Notes: generated by a model not told the origin, from the sequence alone. A stretch of 64,000 nt of DNA from Streptomyces abyssalis (GCF_001751365.1 NZ_LJGT01000035.1:62674-126673), one strand, 5' to 3'. Counted from the first letter of the stretch, positions 8,903 to 18,327 are shown. Program-made: numbers and translations.

Positions 8903-10306
8903 GGGGCTTCGGGGCACGGACGACGCGGCGGCCGGTGCGTGAACCTCACCCGCGGGCGCGGTTGCGCCGCCCAGCCGGGCCGTGATGACGAGTGTGCTGT
9001 CCTCGACCTGGTGGTCGAGGGGCATTCCCAGCTTGCGCATCGCCGAGACCATGGCCGTGTTGGATGCCTGCGTGACGGCGTAGATGTCCGAGGAACCCGC
9101 CTCCTGCGCCAACCGCGCCAGGCGGCAGAGCAGTTCGCTCCCGATTCCCCTGCGCTGCCAGTCGTCCTCGACGAGGAGCGCGACCTCGCTCTCGTCCCCG
9201 TCCCACAGCAGATGGCCGAGCGCGACGAGCTTCCCCGAGGCCGTACGGGCGGCCAGGGTCCGGCCGAACCGCGGTGAGAGCAGGTGCCGCAGGTAACGGT
9301 CGGCCTCGCCCACGGGACCGTGGTAGCGCTGCCTGAGCGTCGTCTTCGAGCACCGCTCGTGCATCTCCAGCGCCGCCTCCAGATCACCGGTGTCGGCGCG
9401 CCGTACGGTGACCGGCCAGCCGTCCGGCAGCGACAGCGCGTCCGGGGATCGGGGCACCCTTACACCGGCACCCAGCACGCGGTCCAGCTCCACGAGCGCG
9501 GCGGCCCGCGCGAATTCGGCGGGGGTGAAAGGCAGTTGGGGCCGTTCGACGACGAGGACGCCGCCGGCGGGATCGGGCAGGCGCAGCACAGTCCCCTCGC
9601 ACGTGCCTTCCGGCGGGACCTCGAGTGGCGACGGCGCACCGGCGAACGGTGAGACGGCCGGGACGGACCGCACGGTGCACCGCCCGAGCAACTGCCGCAG
9701 AGCGAGCGGCAGTTCGGCGGTGTCGACGGCGGTGCGGGCGGCCAGGCGCAGCACGCGGGTAGGAGTGTCGACGAGGTCGTGGGCGTCGGCCCGCTCGACC
9801 CAAGTGCTGCTGCCGCCGGCGGCGTTCACGATCCCGGCGAGCCCGCCGGCCTCCAGACGGGCGGGTGCGCGCAGCACGAACTCGTCCATGGCCTGCTCAC
9901 GGGCGTCCTGCCCGGTACCCGTGCGGTCACCGGGCCCGGCGCCGGTCTCCGGGCGATGCCCGTGGTCCGGACCGCCACCGGGCCGCAGGCCGAGGTACGG
10001 GGTCTCGCCGGGCCGCAGGCCCAGAGGGAAGGTCTGCAGCGAGACGATGTCGACACCCTCCCGTGCGAACGCCGCGCACAGCCGCGCGAGCGTCCCCGGC
10101 TCGTCCGGCACAGTCGTGCGCACCCGCCACAGCGAAGCCGCCGCCGTCCCCGGGGACTTCACCCCGGCCGCGCAGCCCTCGGCGCTTCGCGCCGGTGACT
10201 GCGGGCGGTGCCTGCGGAGCAGCGACCGCCAGTCGCCGACGCAGCCTGCGAAGAGGTTGCGGAGACGCTGTGGAGCCGGGTGCTCGTTGTGTGACAAGTC
10301 AGTCAT
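8897..10306 (-). CDS. ACT domain plus GNAT acetyltransferase, probable amino-acid-regulated lysine acetyltransferase
   Basis: A 469-residue two-domain protein. Residues about 60-165 form an ACT ligand-binding domain (VPDEPGTLARLCAAFAREGV), interrupted by a Gly/Pro-rich insertion at about 97-138 that repeats GLRPG. A middle region links to a C-terminal GNAT domain from about residue 295, with the acetyl-CoA loop QRRGIG near 385 and a conserved ASNTAMVSAMRKLGM helix. Fusions of ACT to a Gcn5-type acetyltransferase are known in actinomycetes as amino-acid-responsive protein acetyltransferases (MaKat and SlPatA type). By analogy it may acetylate acyl-CoA synthetases when particular amino acids bind. 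ATG 10306 is the first Met of the natural-looking protein. A terminator lies downstream. Confidence 0.8.
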   Translation of the reverse strand: MTDLSHNEHPAPQRLRNLFAGCVGDWRSLLRRHRPQSPARSAEGCAAGVKSPGTAAASLWRVRTTVPDEPGTLARLCAAFAREGVDIVSLQTFPLGLRPGETPYLGLRPGGGPDHGHRPETGAGPGDRTGTGQDAREQAMDEFVLRAPARLEAGGLAGIVNAAGGSSTWVERADAHDLVDTPTRVLRLAARTAVDTAELPLALRQLLGRCTVRSVPAVSPFAGAPSPLEVPPEGTCEGTVLRLPDPAGGVLVVERPQLPFTPAEFARAAALVELDRVLGAGVRVPRSPDALSLPDGWPVTVRRADTGDLEAALEMHERCSKTTLRQRYHGPVGEADRYLRHLLSPRFGRTLAARTASGKLVALGHLLWDGDESEVALLVEDDWQRRGIGSELLCRLARLAQEAGSSDIYAVTQASNTAMVSAMRKLGMPLDHQVEDSTLVITARLGGATAPAGEVHAPAAASSVPRSPG

Positions 10307-10362
10307 GAAGCCACTCTCAAGCACCGGCGTTGCCCGATCAAGAACGCCTTGTGACCGATGGG

Positions 10363-11052
10363 TTAAGGCTGATCTGTCCCCTCGGTGCCGCTTTCTTCCC
10401 GGCCGTCGTGATGGCCGCTTTCGCCCCGGCCGGGGCCGGTTCCCCCGCCCGCCGCCGCGCCGCCGCCCGGGGGCGCGCCCGTGCGCGCTTCGGGGCCCTC
10501 GCCCGTTCTCCGTCCGGTGCGTACGAGCCGCCGCAGGACCCGTCCGCACCTGCGCGCGTACCACCGCTGGAACACCGGCAGCAGTGGGCCCGCCGCCACC
10601 GTGAACCAGGCCGACGGCCTGCTGAAGGCCAGTACGTCCAGCCGGACCGTGCCGTCCTCGTCCTGTACGACCACGAACGCCTCTTCGCCCCGCACCGGGT
10701 GACCGGGCAGCGTCCCGTACCCCCATCCGGTGCGGCGTTCCCGGTCGGCCGTCCACACCACGCGGCACGGCGCGTTCACCCGAAGCCCGCCCCAGCCCAG
10801 GCCGACGAGGACTTCCACTCCCGGTGCCGCACGGCGCGCCTCGGTGACGAAACGCACACCAGCGGCCCGGTGGAGGCGCCATGTCATCACCGCCTCCGCC
10901 GCGAGTTCGAAGTCGGCCCCGCCCGAACCGACTTGAGTGCTCACGTGCAGCGTGCGGAAGCCGGCCGGGCGGCTCCCCGTGGCGTCCGCGGTGGCGCCCG
11001 CGCCCGGATAGTTGAGGGGCTCACCGGGCGGGGGGCGGCCGGCGCCGCTCAC
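10363..11052 (-). CDS. DUF1990 family protein
   Basis: A 229-residue protein with the DUF1990 pattern: an N-terminal LNYPGAGAT, a central GLGWGGLRVNAPCRVVW, GWGYGTLPGHPVRGEEAFVV, and FSRPSAWFTVAAGPLLPVFQRWYARR. This family has unknown function; a START-like fold has been suggested for related proteins. The tail after residue 185 is low-complexity Gly/Arg and probably disordered. It starts at GTG 11052 with GGAAGG 7 bp upstream and follows phoD by 19 bp, so the two are likely one transcript. The pairing gives no firm functional hint. Confidence 0.75.
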   Translation of the reverse strand: MSGAGRPPPGEPLNYPGAGATADATGSRPAGFRTLHVSTQVGSGGADFELAAEAVMTWRLHRAAGVRFVTEARRAAPGVEVLVGLGWGGLRVNAPCRVVWTADRERRTGWGYGTLPGHPVRGEEAFVVVQDEDGTVRLDVLAFSRPSAWFTVAAGPLLPVFQRWYARRCGRVLRRLVRTGRRTGEGPEARTGAPPGGGAAAGGGTGPGRGESGHHDGREESGTEGTDQP

Positions 11053-11071
11053 GGCGTCACCTTCCCGTGGC

Positions 11072-12670
11072 TCACTGGCCGACCCGGCCGGGCTGCAGCA
11101 CCTTGGTGAAGAGCGTCTCGCCCCCCTGCTCCCGCAGCCTCACGGTCAACTCGCCGCTGCCGCCGTCGATGTCGACCTGCCCGAAGTACTGGCCGCCTTC
11201 GGACGGCGGCGTGTTGGCCTTCTCCGGCGCCTTGACGAAGGCCTGCGACGGTCCGAAGGTCCCGTCGAGCTTCAGGGCGGGGAATCCTCCCGCGTTGAGC
11301 GGCCCCGAGACGAACTCCCAGAACGGCTCGAAGTCCTTGAAGGCCGCCCGCGAGGGGTCGTAGTGCTGTGCCGAGGTGTAGTGGACGTCCGTGGTGAACC
11401 ACACGGTGCCGGTGATGCGTTCACGCTTGATGTGCCGCAGCAGTCCGGCGAGTTGGAGCTCCCGGCCCAGCGGCGCACCGGGGTCGCTCTGGGCGATGCC
11501 CTCGAAGTCCGTCGTCCCGTCGGGGACGACGAGGCCGATCGGCATGTCGGAGGCGATCACCTTCCACACGGCCCGCGAGCGCGAGAGCTCCTTCTTCAGC
11601 CACTTCAGCTGCGCCTCGCCCAGGATTCCCGTGGGGTCCTGCTCCTGCCTGCCAGGGGAGTTGGCGTTGCGGTAGGTCCGCATGTCGAGGACGAAGACGT
11701 CCAGCATCGGGCCGTGGCGGACGACGCGGTGCACTCGCCCGTCCTCGTCCTTCGCCGGGAGGCTCGTGAGCGGGTGGTATTCGGCGAAGGCGCGCAGCGA
11801 GCGGGCGGCGAGAGTGTCGACGTCCTTCACCTTGTAGCGGTCGTCGTCGATGATCTCGCCCGGGTACCAGTTGTTGAGGACCTCGTGGTCGTCCCACTGG
11901 ACGACGGAGGGCACCTGTGCCTGGAACCGGCGCAAGTTCTCATCCAGCCGGTTGTAGCGGAAGTTGCCGCGGAACTCCGCGAGGGTCTCGGCGACCTTCG
12001 ACTTCTCCTCGGTGGTGACGTTGCGCCACACCCCGCCGTCCGGCAGCGCCACCTTCTCCTCGATGGGCCCGTCGGCGTAGATGGTGTCGCCGCTGTTGAG
12101 GAAGAAGTCCGGATCCAGACGCCGCATCTCTTCGAAGATCGCGTAGCCGCCGCGGTCGGGGTTGATCCCCCAGCCCTGCCCGGCCAGGTCTCCCGACCAG
12201 AGGAAACGCACGCCCTGCCGCCGTCTGCCGGGCGCGGTGCGGAAGGTGCCGCGAACCGGTTCGCCCGTACGCCGCGGGTCGTCGGGATCCGCGAGCGTGA
12301 CGCGGTAGAAGACCTGTTCCCCCGCCGGCAGCCCACGCAGCGGGGTGACGCCCGTGAAGTCCGTGCCCGGGCCCACCACCGGGCCCTCCCAGCGGCGGGC
12401 GCCCCGGAACGACTCCGTCGCGGAGGTCTCCACCACCATCCGGGCCCGCCGGTCGGACCGTACCCACACCAGAGCCGACGACGTCGTCACATCACCGGTC
12501 TGGACACCCCACTTCGCCCGCGGACGTCCGCCGAGCGCCTGTGACGGTGCGGCACCCGACAACGCCGGCAGGGAGAAGGCGGCGGACGCGACCAGTGAGC
12601 CGCGCAGCATCGCACGCCGTCCCGGCGCCGTGCCGCCGGTGGTGCGGAAGATGGGGTCCTCGTGCGCCAT
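11072..12670 (-). CDS. phoD: Alkaline phosphatase D, Tat-exported
   Basis: A 532-residue PhoD family phosphodiesterase/phosphatase that releases phosphate from organic esters outside the cell. The N-terminus carries a Tat-type signal (twin Arg18-Arg19 in GRRAMLRG, hydrophobic stretch, Ala-rich end near residue 45). Metal and catalytic motifs of the family follow: FLWSGDLAGQGWG, FFLNSGDTIYADG, QWDDHEVLNNW, LDMRTYR and TTDVHYTSAQHYDP. ATG 12670 has a perfect AGGAGG eight bases upstream. PhoD is normally under PhoP control in Streptomyces, but no convincing PHO box of 11-bp direct repeats was seen here; there is a 16-bp-spaced repeat instead. Confidence 0.92.
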   Translation of the reverse strand: MAHEDPIFRTTGGTAPGRRAMLRGSLVASAAFSLPALSGAAPSQALGGRPRAKWGVQTGDVTTSSALVWVRSDRRARMVVETSATESFRGARRWEGPVVGPGTDFTGVTPLRGLPAGEQVFYRVTLADPDDPRRTGEPVRGTFRTAPGRRRQGVRFLWSGDLAGQGWGINPDRGGYAIFEEMRRLDPDFFLNSGDTIYADGPIEEKVALPDGGVWRNVTTEEKSKVAETLAEFRGNFRYNRLDENLRRFQAQVPSVVQWDDHEVLNNWYPGEIIDDDRYKVKDVDTLAARSLRAFAEYHPLTSLPAKDEDGRVHRVVRHGPMLDVFVLDMRTYRNANSPGRQEQDPTGILGEAQLKWLKKELSRSRAVWKVIASDMPIGLVVPDGTTDFEGIAQSDPGAPLGRELQLAGLLRHIKRERITGTVWFTTDVHYTSAQHYDPSRAAFKDFEPFWEFVSGPLNAGGFPALKLDGTFGPSQAFVKAPEKANTPPSEGGQYFGQVDIDGGSGELTVRLREQGGETLFTKVLQPGRVGQ

Positions 12671-13183
12671 GGACGAGCCTCCTGGATCGCGGACGGACAA
12701 CAGGGCGGTACGGACCGGAACGGGCGATACGTATCACCGCCTCGCGGGCGGTGCACGCGACACCTCGGCGAGCACAGCGAACGAACACCGGACTCAGTGA
12801 ACACCGACGCAGCAACTGCAGAAAGGGTTCCGTGCGCTGCGTACGAAGGCCGCGCAAGTCGCACACCCCATACGGGTCTTGACGTGTGTCGCCGCTGCCT
12901 CCAAGCTCTCTCCTTACATCCTGACCTGGCGCGTCAGCGCGGTCCCCCACGCGCGCGGCGCCCACGACGGCACCTTCTTCTCCGCGGTGGGGCGGAGGAG
13001 ATGAGCCTGGAAGACGGACGCGGAAGCGGCAGGGATGCCGGTCGACGACCGTTCGCGGACTTTCGGCGCAGGACCGTCACATTTCCCACTGCTGGCTTGT
13101 GACCTCCGAGGAGTTAGGTTCGGTGATGAAACCGGGACACGCGGTCACGCTTCCCTGCTCGTCCGCTTCGCGCGGTCGCCGGC
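12671..13183. other. Divergent intergenic region of phoD
   Basis: This 513-bp spacer separates phoD (minus) from a hypothetical gene (plus) and has no convincing ORF. It holds a perfect palindrome GATACGTATC (12726-12735) about 55 bp upstream of phoD, and two copies of GAACACCG 16 bp apart (about 12783-12806). Either could be part of the phoD control region. No standard PHO box, tRNA or hairpin terminator was recognised. Confidence 0.4.
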
Positions 13184-14323
13184 ATGCCGCGGTCCCCGCC
13201 CCAGCCGTTGAGGAACTTCCGTGATGCCGCACCACCCGCCGCCGTCCCCGATCAGCCCGACGCGCCGTTCGCCGTCGCGCCCGGTGGCCACGGAGCGGAA
13301 CTGATGCGGCGCACGACCGGGGGAGCCGGCCGAGGGATCCGCCCCGTCTACAGCCCGGCCGGATTCGACAACGAACTGCGCGGCGCCCTGGAGGAGTTGC
13401 GCGCCGGGCGCTGGGTGGCCATGCGCATGCTGCTGGACCGTACGGGCACCTCATGGGGGCTGCGCACGGCCCGTTCGCAGGTGCTGGGCGTCGTGGCGGC
13501 GGGGTCACAGGTCGTGGAGGCCTGGCTGCAGGAGGACCCGCGCAACGCCGACGCGCGGATGATGTCCGCACGGGTCGCGGTGGAGCGCGCCGTCCGCGCC
13601 CGTCGTGAACACCACTTCAGCGCCGGAGAGTTGGAGAAGGCGGCTCGTCTGGAGTGCCATGCCGCGGCCGAGTTGCTGCCGGCCGACCCGGTGCCGTGGG
13701 TGTGCCTGCTGGCCCTGGCCCGTCTCGACGAGCGCCAGGAGCGGGGCGAGCACCGCGAGCGCGCCGCGGAGCCGATGCTCCCGCCCGGACCGTGGGGGCT
13801 GCTCTACCGCGTCTACGAACGCGACAGATACAACCGCGAGGCTCACCACCGCATGCTGCACTTCCTGCACGCGCGCTCCGAGGGCAGCTTCTCCACCCAC
13901 GCGTCCGCGGTCGACTTCGTCCGCTGGGTCTCCTCCTGGGCGCCTGCCGGCTCGGCCCTGCTGGCGCTCCCGCTCTACGCCTACGTCGAGCAGTACCGGC
14001 GCCAGATCGCCGAAGGCAAGGACGATCCGCTGCTGCGGCAGCAGTGGGCGCACGATCCCGTCGCCCTCGACGCCCGTACGGCCCTGCAGGGCTGGTTCGA
14101 CCACACGGACCCCACCAGCCAGTCCGTACTGGACCTCAACCACCTGGCGCACGCTCTGTGGGCGGGCAAGCGGGCGGCGGACGCGGCACGCGTCTTCGCC
14201 GCGCTGGGCCCGTACTTCACGCAGCAGCCGTGGCTCCAGGTCGCCGAGGACCCTGAACGTCCCGAATCGGCGAGGGCCGAGTACTGCCGGGCCCGCGAGG
14301 AGTCCTTCGCAGCGGACAGCTGA
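13184..14323 (+). CDS. Conserved actinomycete hypothetical protein
   Basis: A 379-residue soluble protein with no named domain I can assign. The middle and C-terminal parts are helix-rich and TPR-like: GAAHR-type Arg/Ala helices, WVCLLALARLDE, PPGPWGLLYRVYERD, FVRWVSSWAPAGSALLALPLYAYVEQY and DLNHLAHALWAGKRAADAARVFAALG. I recall similar proteins of about this length in many Streptomyces genomes, also beginning PRSP and containing GIRPVYSPAGFDNELR. The start at ATG 13184 fits that pattern but lacks a clear ribosome site; TTG 13208 is an alternative. It lies 117 bp before an APC permease. Confidence 0.7.
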   Translation: MPRSPPQPLRNFRDAAPPAAVPDQPDAPFAVAPGGHGAELMRRTTGGAGRGIRPVYSPAGFDNELRGALEELRAGRWVAMRMLLDRTGTSWGLRTARSQVLGVVAAGSQVVEAWLQEDPRNADARMMSARVAVERAVRARREHHFSAGELEKAARLECHAAAELLPADPVPWVCLLALARLDERQERGEHRERAAEPMLPPGPWGLLYRVYERDRYNREAHHRMLHFLHARSEGSFSTHASAVDFVRWVSSWAPAGSALLALPLYAYVEQYRRQIAEGKDDPLLRQQWAHDPVALDARTALQGWFDHTDPTSQSVLDLNHLAHALWAGKRAADAARVFAALGPYFTQQPWLQVAEDPERPESARAEYCRAREESFAADS

Positions 14324-14440
14324 CCGCCGCGGCCGGACCGCAACCCGGTCGCCGCGATCCAGCAACCGCCGCCCCGCCACTGTTCCGCCGCACCCGCCGC
14401 CACCCGCTTCCGTCCCCTCGCACCACCCAGGAGGTTTCCG

Positions 14441-15967
14441 TTGATCCCCAACGTCAGGCCGCGTCGCGACGACCGGATCGACGACGACGCCAAGCTGCGC
14501 GACCTGGGGTATCACCCCGTACTGATCCGCCGCATGGGCCCGTTCGGCAACTTCGCCATCAGCTTCTCCGTCATCTCCGTCCTCTCCGGATGCATGACCC
14601 TGTACGGGTTCGGCCTGGTCACCGGCGGACCCGCGGTCATGCTCTGGGGCTGGGTGCTGGTGGGCCTGATGGTGATGTTCGTCGGCGCCGGCCTCGCCGA
14701 GGTCACCAGCGCCTACCCCACCTCCGGTGCCCTGTACTACATGGCGGACCAGCTCGGCGGCCGCCGGTGGGGCTGGTACACCGGGTGGCTGAACCTGCTC
14801 GGCCTGCTGGGGACCCTCGCCGGAATCGACTACGGCGCAGCGATGTTCACAGGCGCGCTGCTCAACCTCCAGTGGGGGGTCGAGCCGACGCCGGGCGTCG
14901 TCATGCTGATCTTCCTGTGCATCCTCATGCTGCACGCGGCGCTGAACCTGTTCGGAGTGCGGCTGGTCAGCGTCCTCAACTCGGTCAGCGTGTGGTGGCA
15001 CTTCGCCGGTGTGACGGTGATCGTCACCGCGCTCGCGCTCATACCGTCCGAGCACCGCAGCGCCTCGTTCGTCTTCGGCGAGTTCGTCAACGACACAGGC
15101 TGGTCGAGCTCGCTGTATGTGGTGATGATCGGGCTGCTGCTCGCCCAGTACACCTTCACCGGATACGACGCCAGCGCCCACCTGTCGGAGGAGACCACGG
15201 ACGCCGAGGTCAGCGCCGCGCGCGGCATCGTTCGGGCCGTCGGATGGTCCTGGGTCGCCGGCTTCGTCCTGCTGGCCGGGGTGACCTTCGCGATCCAGGA
15301 CTACGCGGGCACCCAGAACAGCGCGACCGGTGTGCCACCCGCACAGATCTTCCTCGACGCGCTGGGCCTGACCGGCGCGAAGCTGCTGCTGCTGATCGTG
15401 ATCATCGCTCAGCTCTTCTGCGGCAACGCCGAGGTCGCAGCCGCCAGCCGCATGGTCTTCGCCTTCTCCCGTGACGGTGCACTGCCGTTCTCGGCCCAGT
15501 GGCGGCGCGTCAGCCCCCGCACCGGTACGCCGGCCCGTGCCGTGCTGCTGACCGTCGCCGTGGCCGCGCTCCTCGCCTCACCGGCGCTCTTCAGCAAGGC
15601 GGCGTACGGCGCGGTGACGGCGATCGCCGTCATCGGCATCACCCCGGCCTACGCCATCCCGATCTTCCTGCGGCTGCGCTACAAGGAGCGCTTCCGGCAG
15701 GGGAAGTGGAATCTCGGCCGCTGGGGTGTGCCGATCGGCTGGACTGCCGTGGTGTGGGTGGCGTTCGTGACCGTGCTCTTCTGCCTCCCGCAGACGAACC
15801 CCATCAACGTCGACTCGTTCAACTACGCACCCGTCGCCCTGATCTGCGTGCTGGGGCTCGCCTCGTTCTGGTGGGCGGTCGCCGGACGCGGCTCGTACAC
15901 GACGCCCACCCTGAGCAGCGGCAGCGGCGACCGTGAACTGGCGGAGATGAGCGAGGAGATCGTCTGA
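14441..15967 (+). CDS. APC family amino acid/polyamine permease
   Basis: A 508-residue membrane transporter with about 12 hydrophobic segments. The first helix region FAISFSVISVLSGCMTLYGFGLVTGGP and the TGYDASAHLSEETTDAEVSAARGI motif after helix 6 are typical of the GABA permease/amino acid transporter branch of the APC superfamily. It should import an amino acid, GABA or a polyamine by proton symport. The start is TTG 14441, fixed by a consensus CAGGAGG six bases upstream. A hairpin about 60 bp past the stop (16027-16053) may end the transcript. Confidence 0.88.
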   Translation: MIPNVRPRRDDRIDDDAKLRDLGYHPVLIRRMGPFGNFAISFSVISVLSGCMTLYGFGLVTGGPAVMLWGWVLVGLMVMFVGAGLAEVTSAYPTSGALYYMADQLGGRRWGWYTGWLNLLGLLGTLAGIDYGAAMFTGALLNLQWGVEPTPGVVMLIFLCILMLHAALNLFGVRLVSVLNSVSVWWHFAGVTVIVTALALIPSEHRSASFVFGEFVNDTGWSSSLYVVMIGLLLAQYTFTGYDASAHLSEETTDAEVSAARGIVRAVGWSWVAGFVLLAGVTFAIQDYAGTQNSATGVPPAQIFLDALGLTGAKLLLLIVIIAQLFCGNAEVAAASRMVFAFSRDGALPFSAQWRRVSPRTGTPARAVLLTVAVAALLASPALFSKAAYGAVTAIAVIGITPAYAIPIFLRLRYKERFRQGKWNLGRWGVPIGWTAVVWVAFVTVLFCLPQTNPINVDSFNYAPVALICVLGLASFWWAVAGRGSYTTPTLSSGSGDRELAEMSEEIV

Positions 15968-16026
15968 CGGCGCCCGGGGCGGCGGCTGCCGCCTGGTGCC
16001 CCCGGCCCCGGTGCCGGCCCCGGCCC

Positions 16027-16053
16027 CCGGTGCCGTACGGAGGACGGCACCGG
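16027..16053 (+). terminator. 10-bp hairpin after the permease gene
   Basis: CCGGTGCCGT (16027-16036) pairs exactly with ACGGCACCGG (16044-16053) around a 7-nt loop. It lies 60 bp past the permease stop and 113 bp before the next start on the same strand, so a terminator is the simplest reading. Confidence 0.5.
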
Positions 16054-16165
16054 CTGAGCGGCCCCTTCCGCCCGGCGTTTCCGGAATGTCACCGCCCGGC
16101 CGCAGGTGGACGGGCCCGCACGGGGGTAGAGGGTCACCGGAGACCCACAGGGAAGGAACCGCACC

Positions 16166-17218
16166 TTGAGCCTCGACGGCGACACGTCCACCACCGGCGA
16201 CACGGCCCAGAGCAACACCGCGTACGGGAATAAGGCATTCAAGAGGTCCAAGAGCCACTTCGCGGACCGGATCACCGCCGACGCTGCGGACGGCTGGCCG
16301 GTGGAGGCAGGGCGATACCGGCTCGTCATCAGCCGGGCCTGCCCGTGGGCGAGCCGGGCCGCCGTCTCGAGGCGGCTGCTGGGCCTGGAGGACGCGTTGT
16401 CGCTCGCCGTCACCGATCCCCTGCAGGACGACCGCAGCTGGCGCTTCACGCTCGACCCCGGCGACGAGGACCCCGTTCTCGGCATCCGCTTCCTGCACGA
16501 GGCCTACGACGCCCGCGAGAAGGAGTACCCGGGCGGTGTGAGCGTCCCCGCGGTCGTCGACGTCCCCAGCGGCCGCCTCGTCACCAACGACTACCAGCAG
16601 CTGACCCTCGATCTGGCGACCGAGTGGACGCATCTGCACCGTGCGGGCGCCCCGGATCTCTATCCGGAAGCGCTGCGCGACGAGATCGACGAGGTCATGG
16701 ACGGCGTCTACCGCGACCTCAACAACGGTGTCTACCGGGCCGGATTCGCCACTGGTCAGGAGGAGTACGAGGGGGCCTACGGCGACGTCTTCCGGCGGCT
16801 CGACCTTGTCTCCGAGCGGCTGGCCGGCCGCCGCTACCTGGTGGGGGAGAGCATCACCGAGGCCGACATCCGCCTCTTCACCACCCTCGTGCGCTTCGAC
16901 GCCGTCTATCACGGCCACTTCAAGTGCAACCGCAACAAGCTCACCGAGGACCCGGTGCTGTGGGCGTACGCGCGGGACCTCTACCAGACGCCCGGGTTCG
17001 GCGACACCACCGACTTCGACCACATCAAGCGGCACTACTACGGCGTCCACGCCGGCATCAACCCGACAGGCATCGTGCCCGCGGGTCCCGACCTCGCCGG
17101 CTGGCTCACCCCGCACCACCGGGAGCAGCTGGGCGGCAGACCCTTCGGTGACGGCACACCGCCGGGGCCGGTGCCCGACGGGGAAGCGGTGCCGGAAGGT
17201 CACCGGCCCCTGCCCTGA
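16166..17218 (+). CDS. Glutathione S-transferase-like, glutathionyl-hydroquinone reductase family (Xi class)
   Basis: A 350-residue protein with an N-terminal thioredoxin-like domain and an all-helical C-terminal domain. The active-site motif ACPWAS places the reactive Cys59 as in the Xi-class enzymes (YqjG, PcpF), followed by VSVPAVVD and YLVGESITEADIRLFTTLVRFD. Family members use the Cys to reduce S-thiol conjugates of quinones. Actinomycetes make mycothiol rather than glutathione, so mycothiol conjugates are the probable substrate; this is inference. It starts at TTG 16166 with GGAAGGA nine bases upstream. A strong hairpin lies directly after the stop. Confidence 0.85.
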   Translation: MSLDGDTSTTGDTAQSNTAYGNKAFKRSKSHFADRITADAADGWPVEAGRYRLVISRACPWASRAAVSRRLLGLEDALSLAVTDPLQDDRSWRFTLDPGDEDPVLGIRFLHEAYDAREKEYPGGVSVPAVVDVPSGRLVTNDYQQLTLDLATEWTHLHRAGAPDLYPEALRDEIDEVMDGVYRDLNNGVYRAGFATGQEEYEGAYGDVFRRLDLVSERLAGRRYLVGESITEADIRLFTTLVRFDAVYHGHFKCNRNKLTEDPVLWAYARDLYQTPGFGDTTDFDHIKRHYYGVHAGINPTGIVPAGPDLAGWLTPHHREQLGGRPFGDGTPPGPVPDGEAVPEGHRPLP

Positions 17219-17257
17219 ACGCGTGGGGCCCGGCACCGTGCCGGGCCCCTCACGCGT
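17219..17257. terminator. Long hairpin between converging genes
   Basis: The sequence is a near-perfect inverted repeat: ACGCGTG (17219-17225) faces CACGCGT (17251-17257), and GGGGCCCGGCAC faces GTGCCGGGCCCC in the centre. It directly follows the plus-strand reductase and precedes the end of the minus-strand hydrolase, so it can terminate both. Confidence 0.8.
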
Positions 17258-17276
17258 TCACGGCCTCCGCCGGTGC

Positions 17277-18149
17277 TCAGACCGCCCGTACGGTCTCCAG
17301 CACCAGACGGGCCACCAGCGCCGGGTCGTCGTTCATCGGCACATGCCCGCAGCCGGGAAGCGGGACCAGCCGCGCGCCGGGGATCGCCTTCTTCGCCCGC
17401 GCCCCCTGGCGGCGCAGCAGCAGCCTGTCCTTGTCTCCCCAGCCGATCGTCACCGGCACGTCCGGGATGTCCTGCTTGAAGATCACGTCAGGGCTGCGCC
17501 CCACCTTGAGGGTCGGAGCGAACCCGGTCGCCGCACGCATCGAGCGGGTCTCGGCCACGACCGCCTCGGGTGAACGGCGGCCCGGCCGCGCGTAGATGGT
17601 GCTGGTGAGCGCCGCCCGGCCCGCCGCGCTGCGGGCCATCCGCTGCAGGAGTCCGTCCGGAATGCCCTTGGCGCCTGCCCGCATGCCCATCAGTACGGCG
17701 TAGGCGTAGCGCCTCTCCGCGCCGGTCCAGAAACCGGCGGGGGAGAGGGCCGTGACCGAGCGCGCGTGTCCGTGCAGGGCCAGCTCCAGAGCGAGCAGAC
17801 CGCCCAGGGAGTTGCCGACGACATGTGGACGCTCCAGCTCCAGGGCGTCGAACGCGGAGCTCAGCAGCGGTATCACGCTGTCGAGTTCGTAGGAGACGCC
17901 GTCCGGCAGCTCCGGGGAGGCACCGAAGCCCGGCAGGTCGACCGCGATCACCTCGCAGGAGGCGCTGAGGATGCTGAGCACGGGCTCCCACGCCTGCCAG
18001 TGATGTCCGATGCCGTGCAGCAGTACGACGGGCTCGCCGCTGCCGCGCCGCTCGTAGGCGAGGTCGAAGCCGGGCTGCCCCGCCCGGGTGACGTGCACGA
18101 AGGACTCCGTGGGCGGCACAGGCGCGTGGGGGGAGGCGACGGAGGTCAT
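17277..18149 (-). CDS. Alpha/beta hydrolase
   Basis: A 290-residue alpha/beta-hydrolase fold enzyme. The oxyanion motif LLHGIGHH is near residue 45, the nucleophile elbow GNSLGG gives Ser114, and the acid and base are Asp239 or Asp241 (GDKD) and His269 (GCGHVPM). No signal peptide is present. ATG 18149 has GAGGAG seven bases upstream. It is divergent from the ECF41 sigma gene, with a 178-bp shared upstream region; ECF41 sigma factors usually control a neighbouring enzyme gene, so this hydrolase is a candidate target. Substrate is unknown. Confidence 0.85.
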   Translation of the reverse strand: MTSVASPHAPVPPTESFVHVTRAGQPGFDLAYERRGSGEPVVLLHGIGHHWQAWEPVLSILSASCEVIAVDLPGFGASPELPDGVSYELDSVIPLLSSAFDALELERPHVVGNSLGGLLALELALHGHARSVTALSPAGFWTGAERRYAYAVLMGMRAGAKGIPDGLLQRMARSAAGRAALTSTIYARPGRRSPEAVVAETRSMRAATGFAPTLKVGRSPDVIFKQDIPDVPVTIGWGDKDRLLLRRQGARAKKAIPGARLVPLPGCGHVPMNDDPALVARLVLETVRAV

Positions 18150-18327
18150 GCTGCACTCCTCGTGGATTGCTCGTACGTCGGACACGGAACGGCCGGCGCC
18201 GCCCGGGCGTTCGTAGACACGATGTCAGCAAGTGGCCCGCCGCGGAAGCCTCCCGGGGCAACGCACGTGCCGGCGCACAGGCGTACGTGCGTGAGGAGGT
18301 CCCGGCAGCGGGTGACATCATGGGCCC

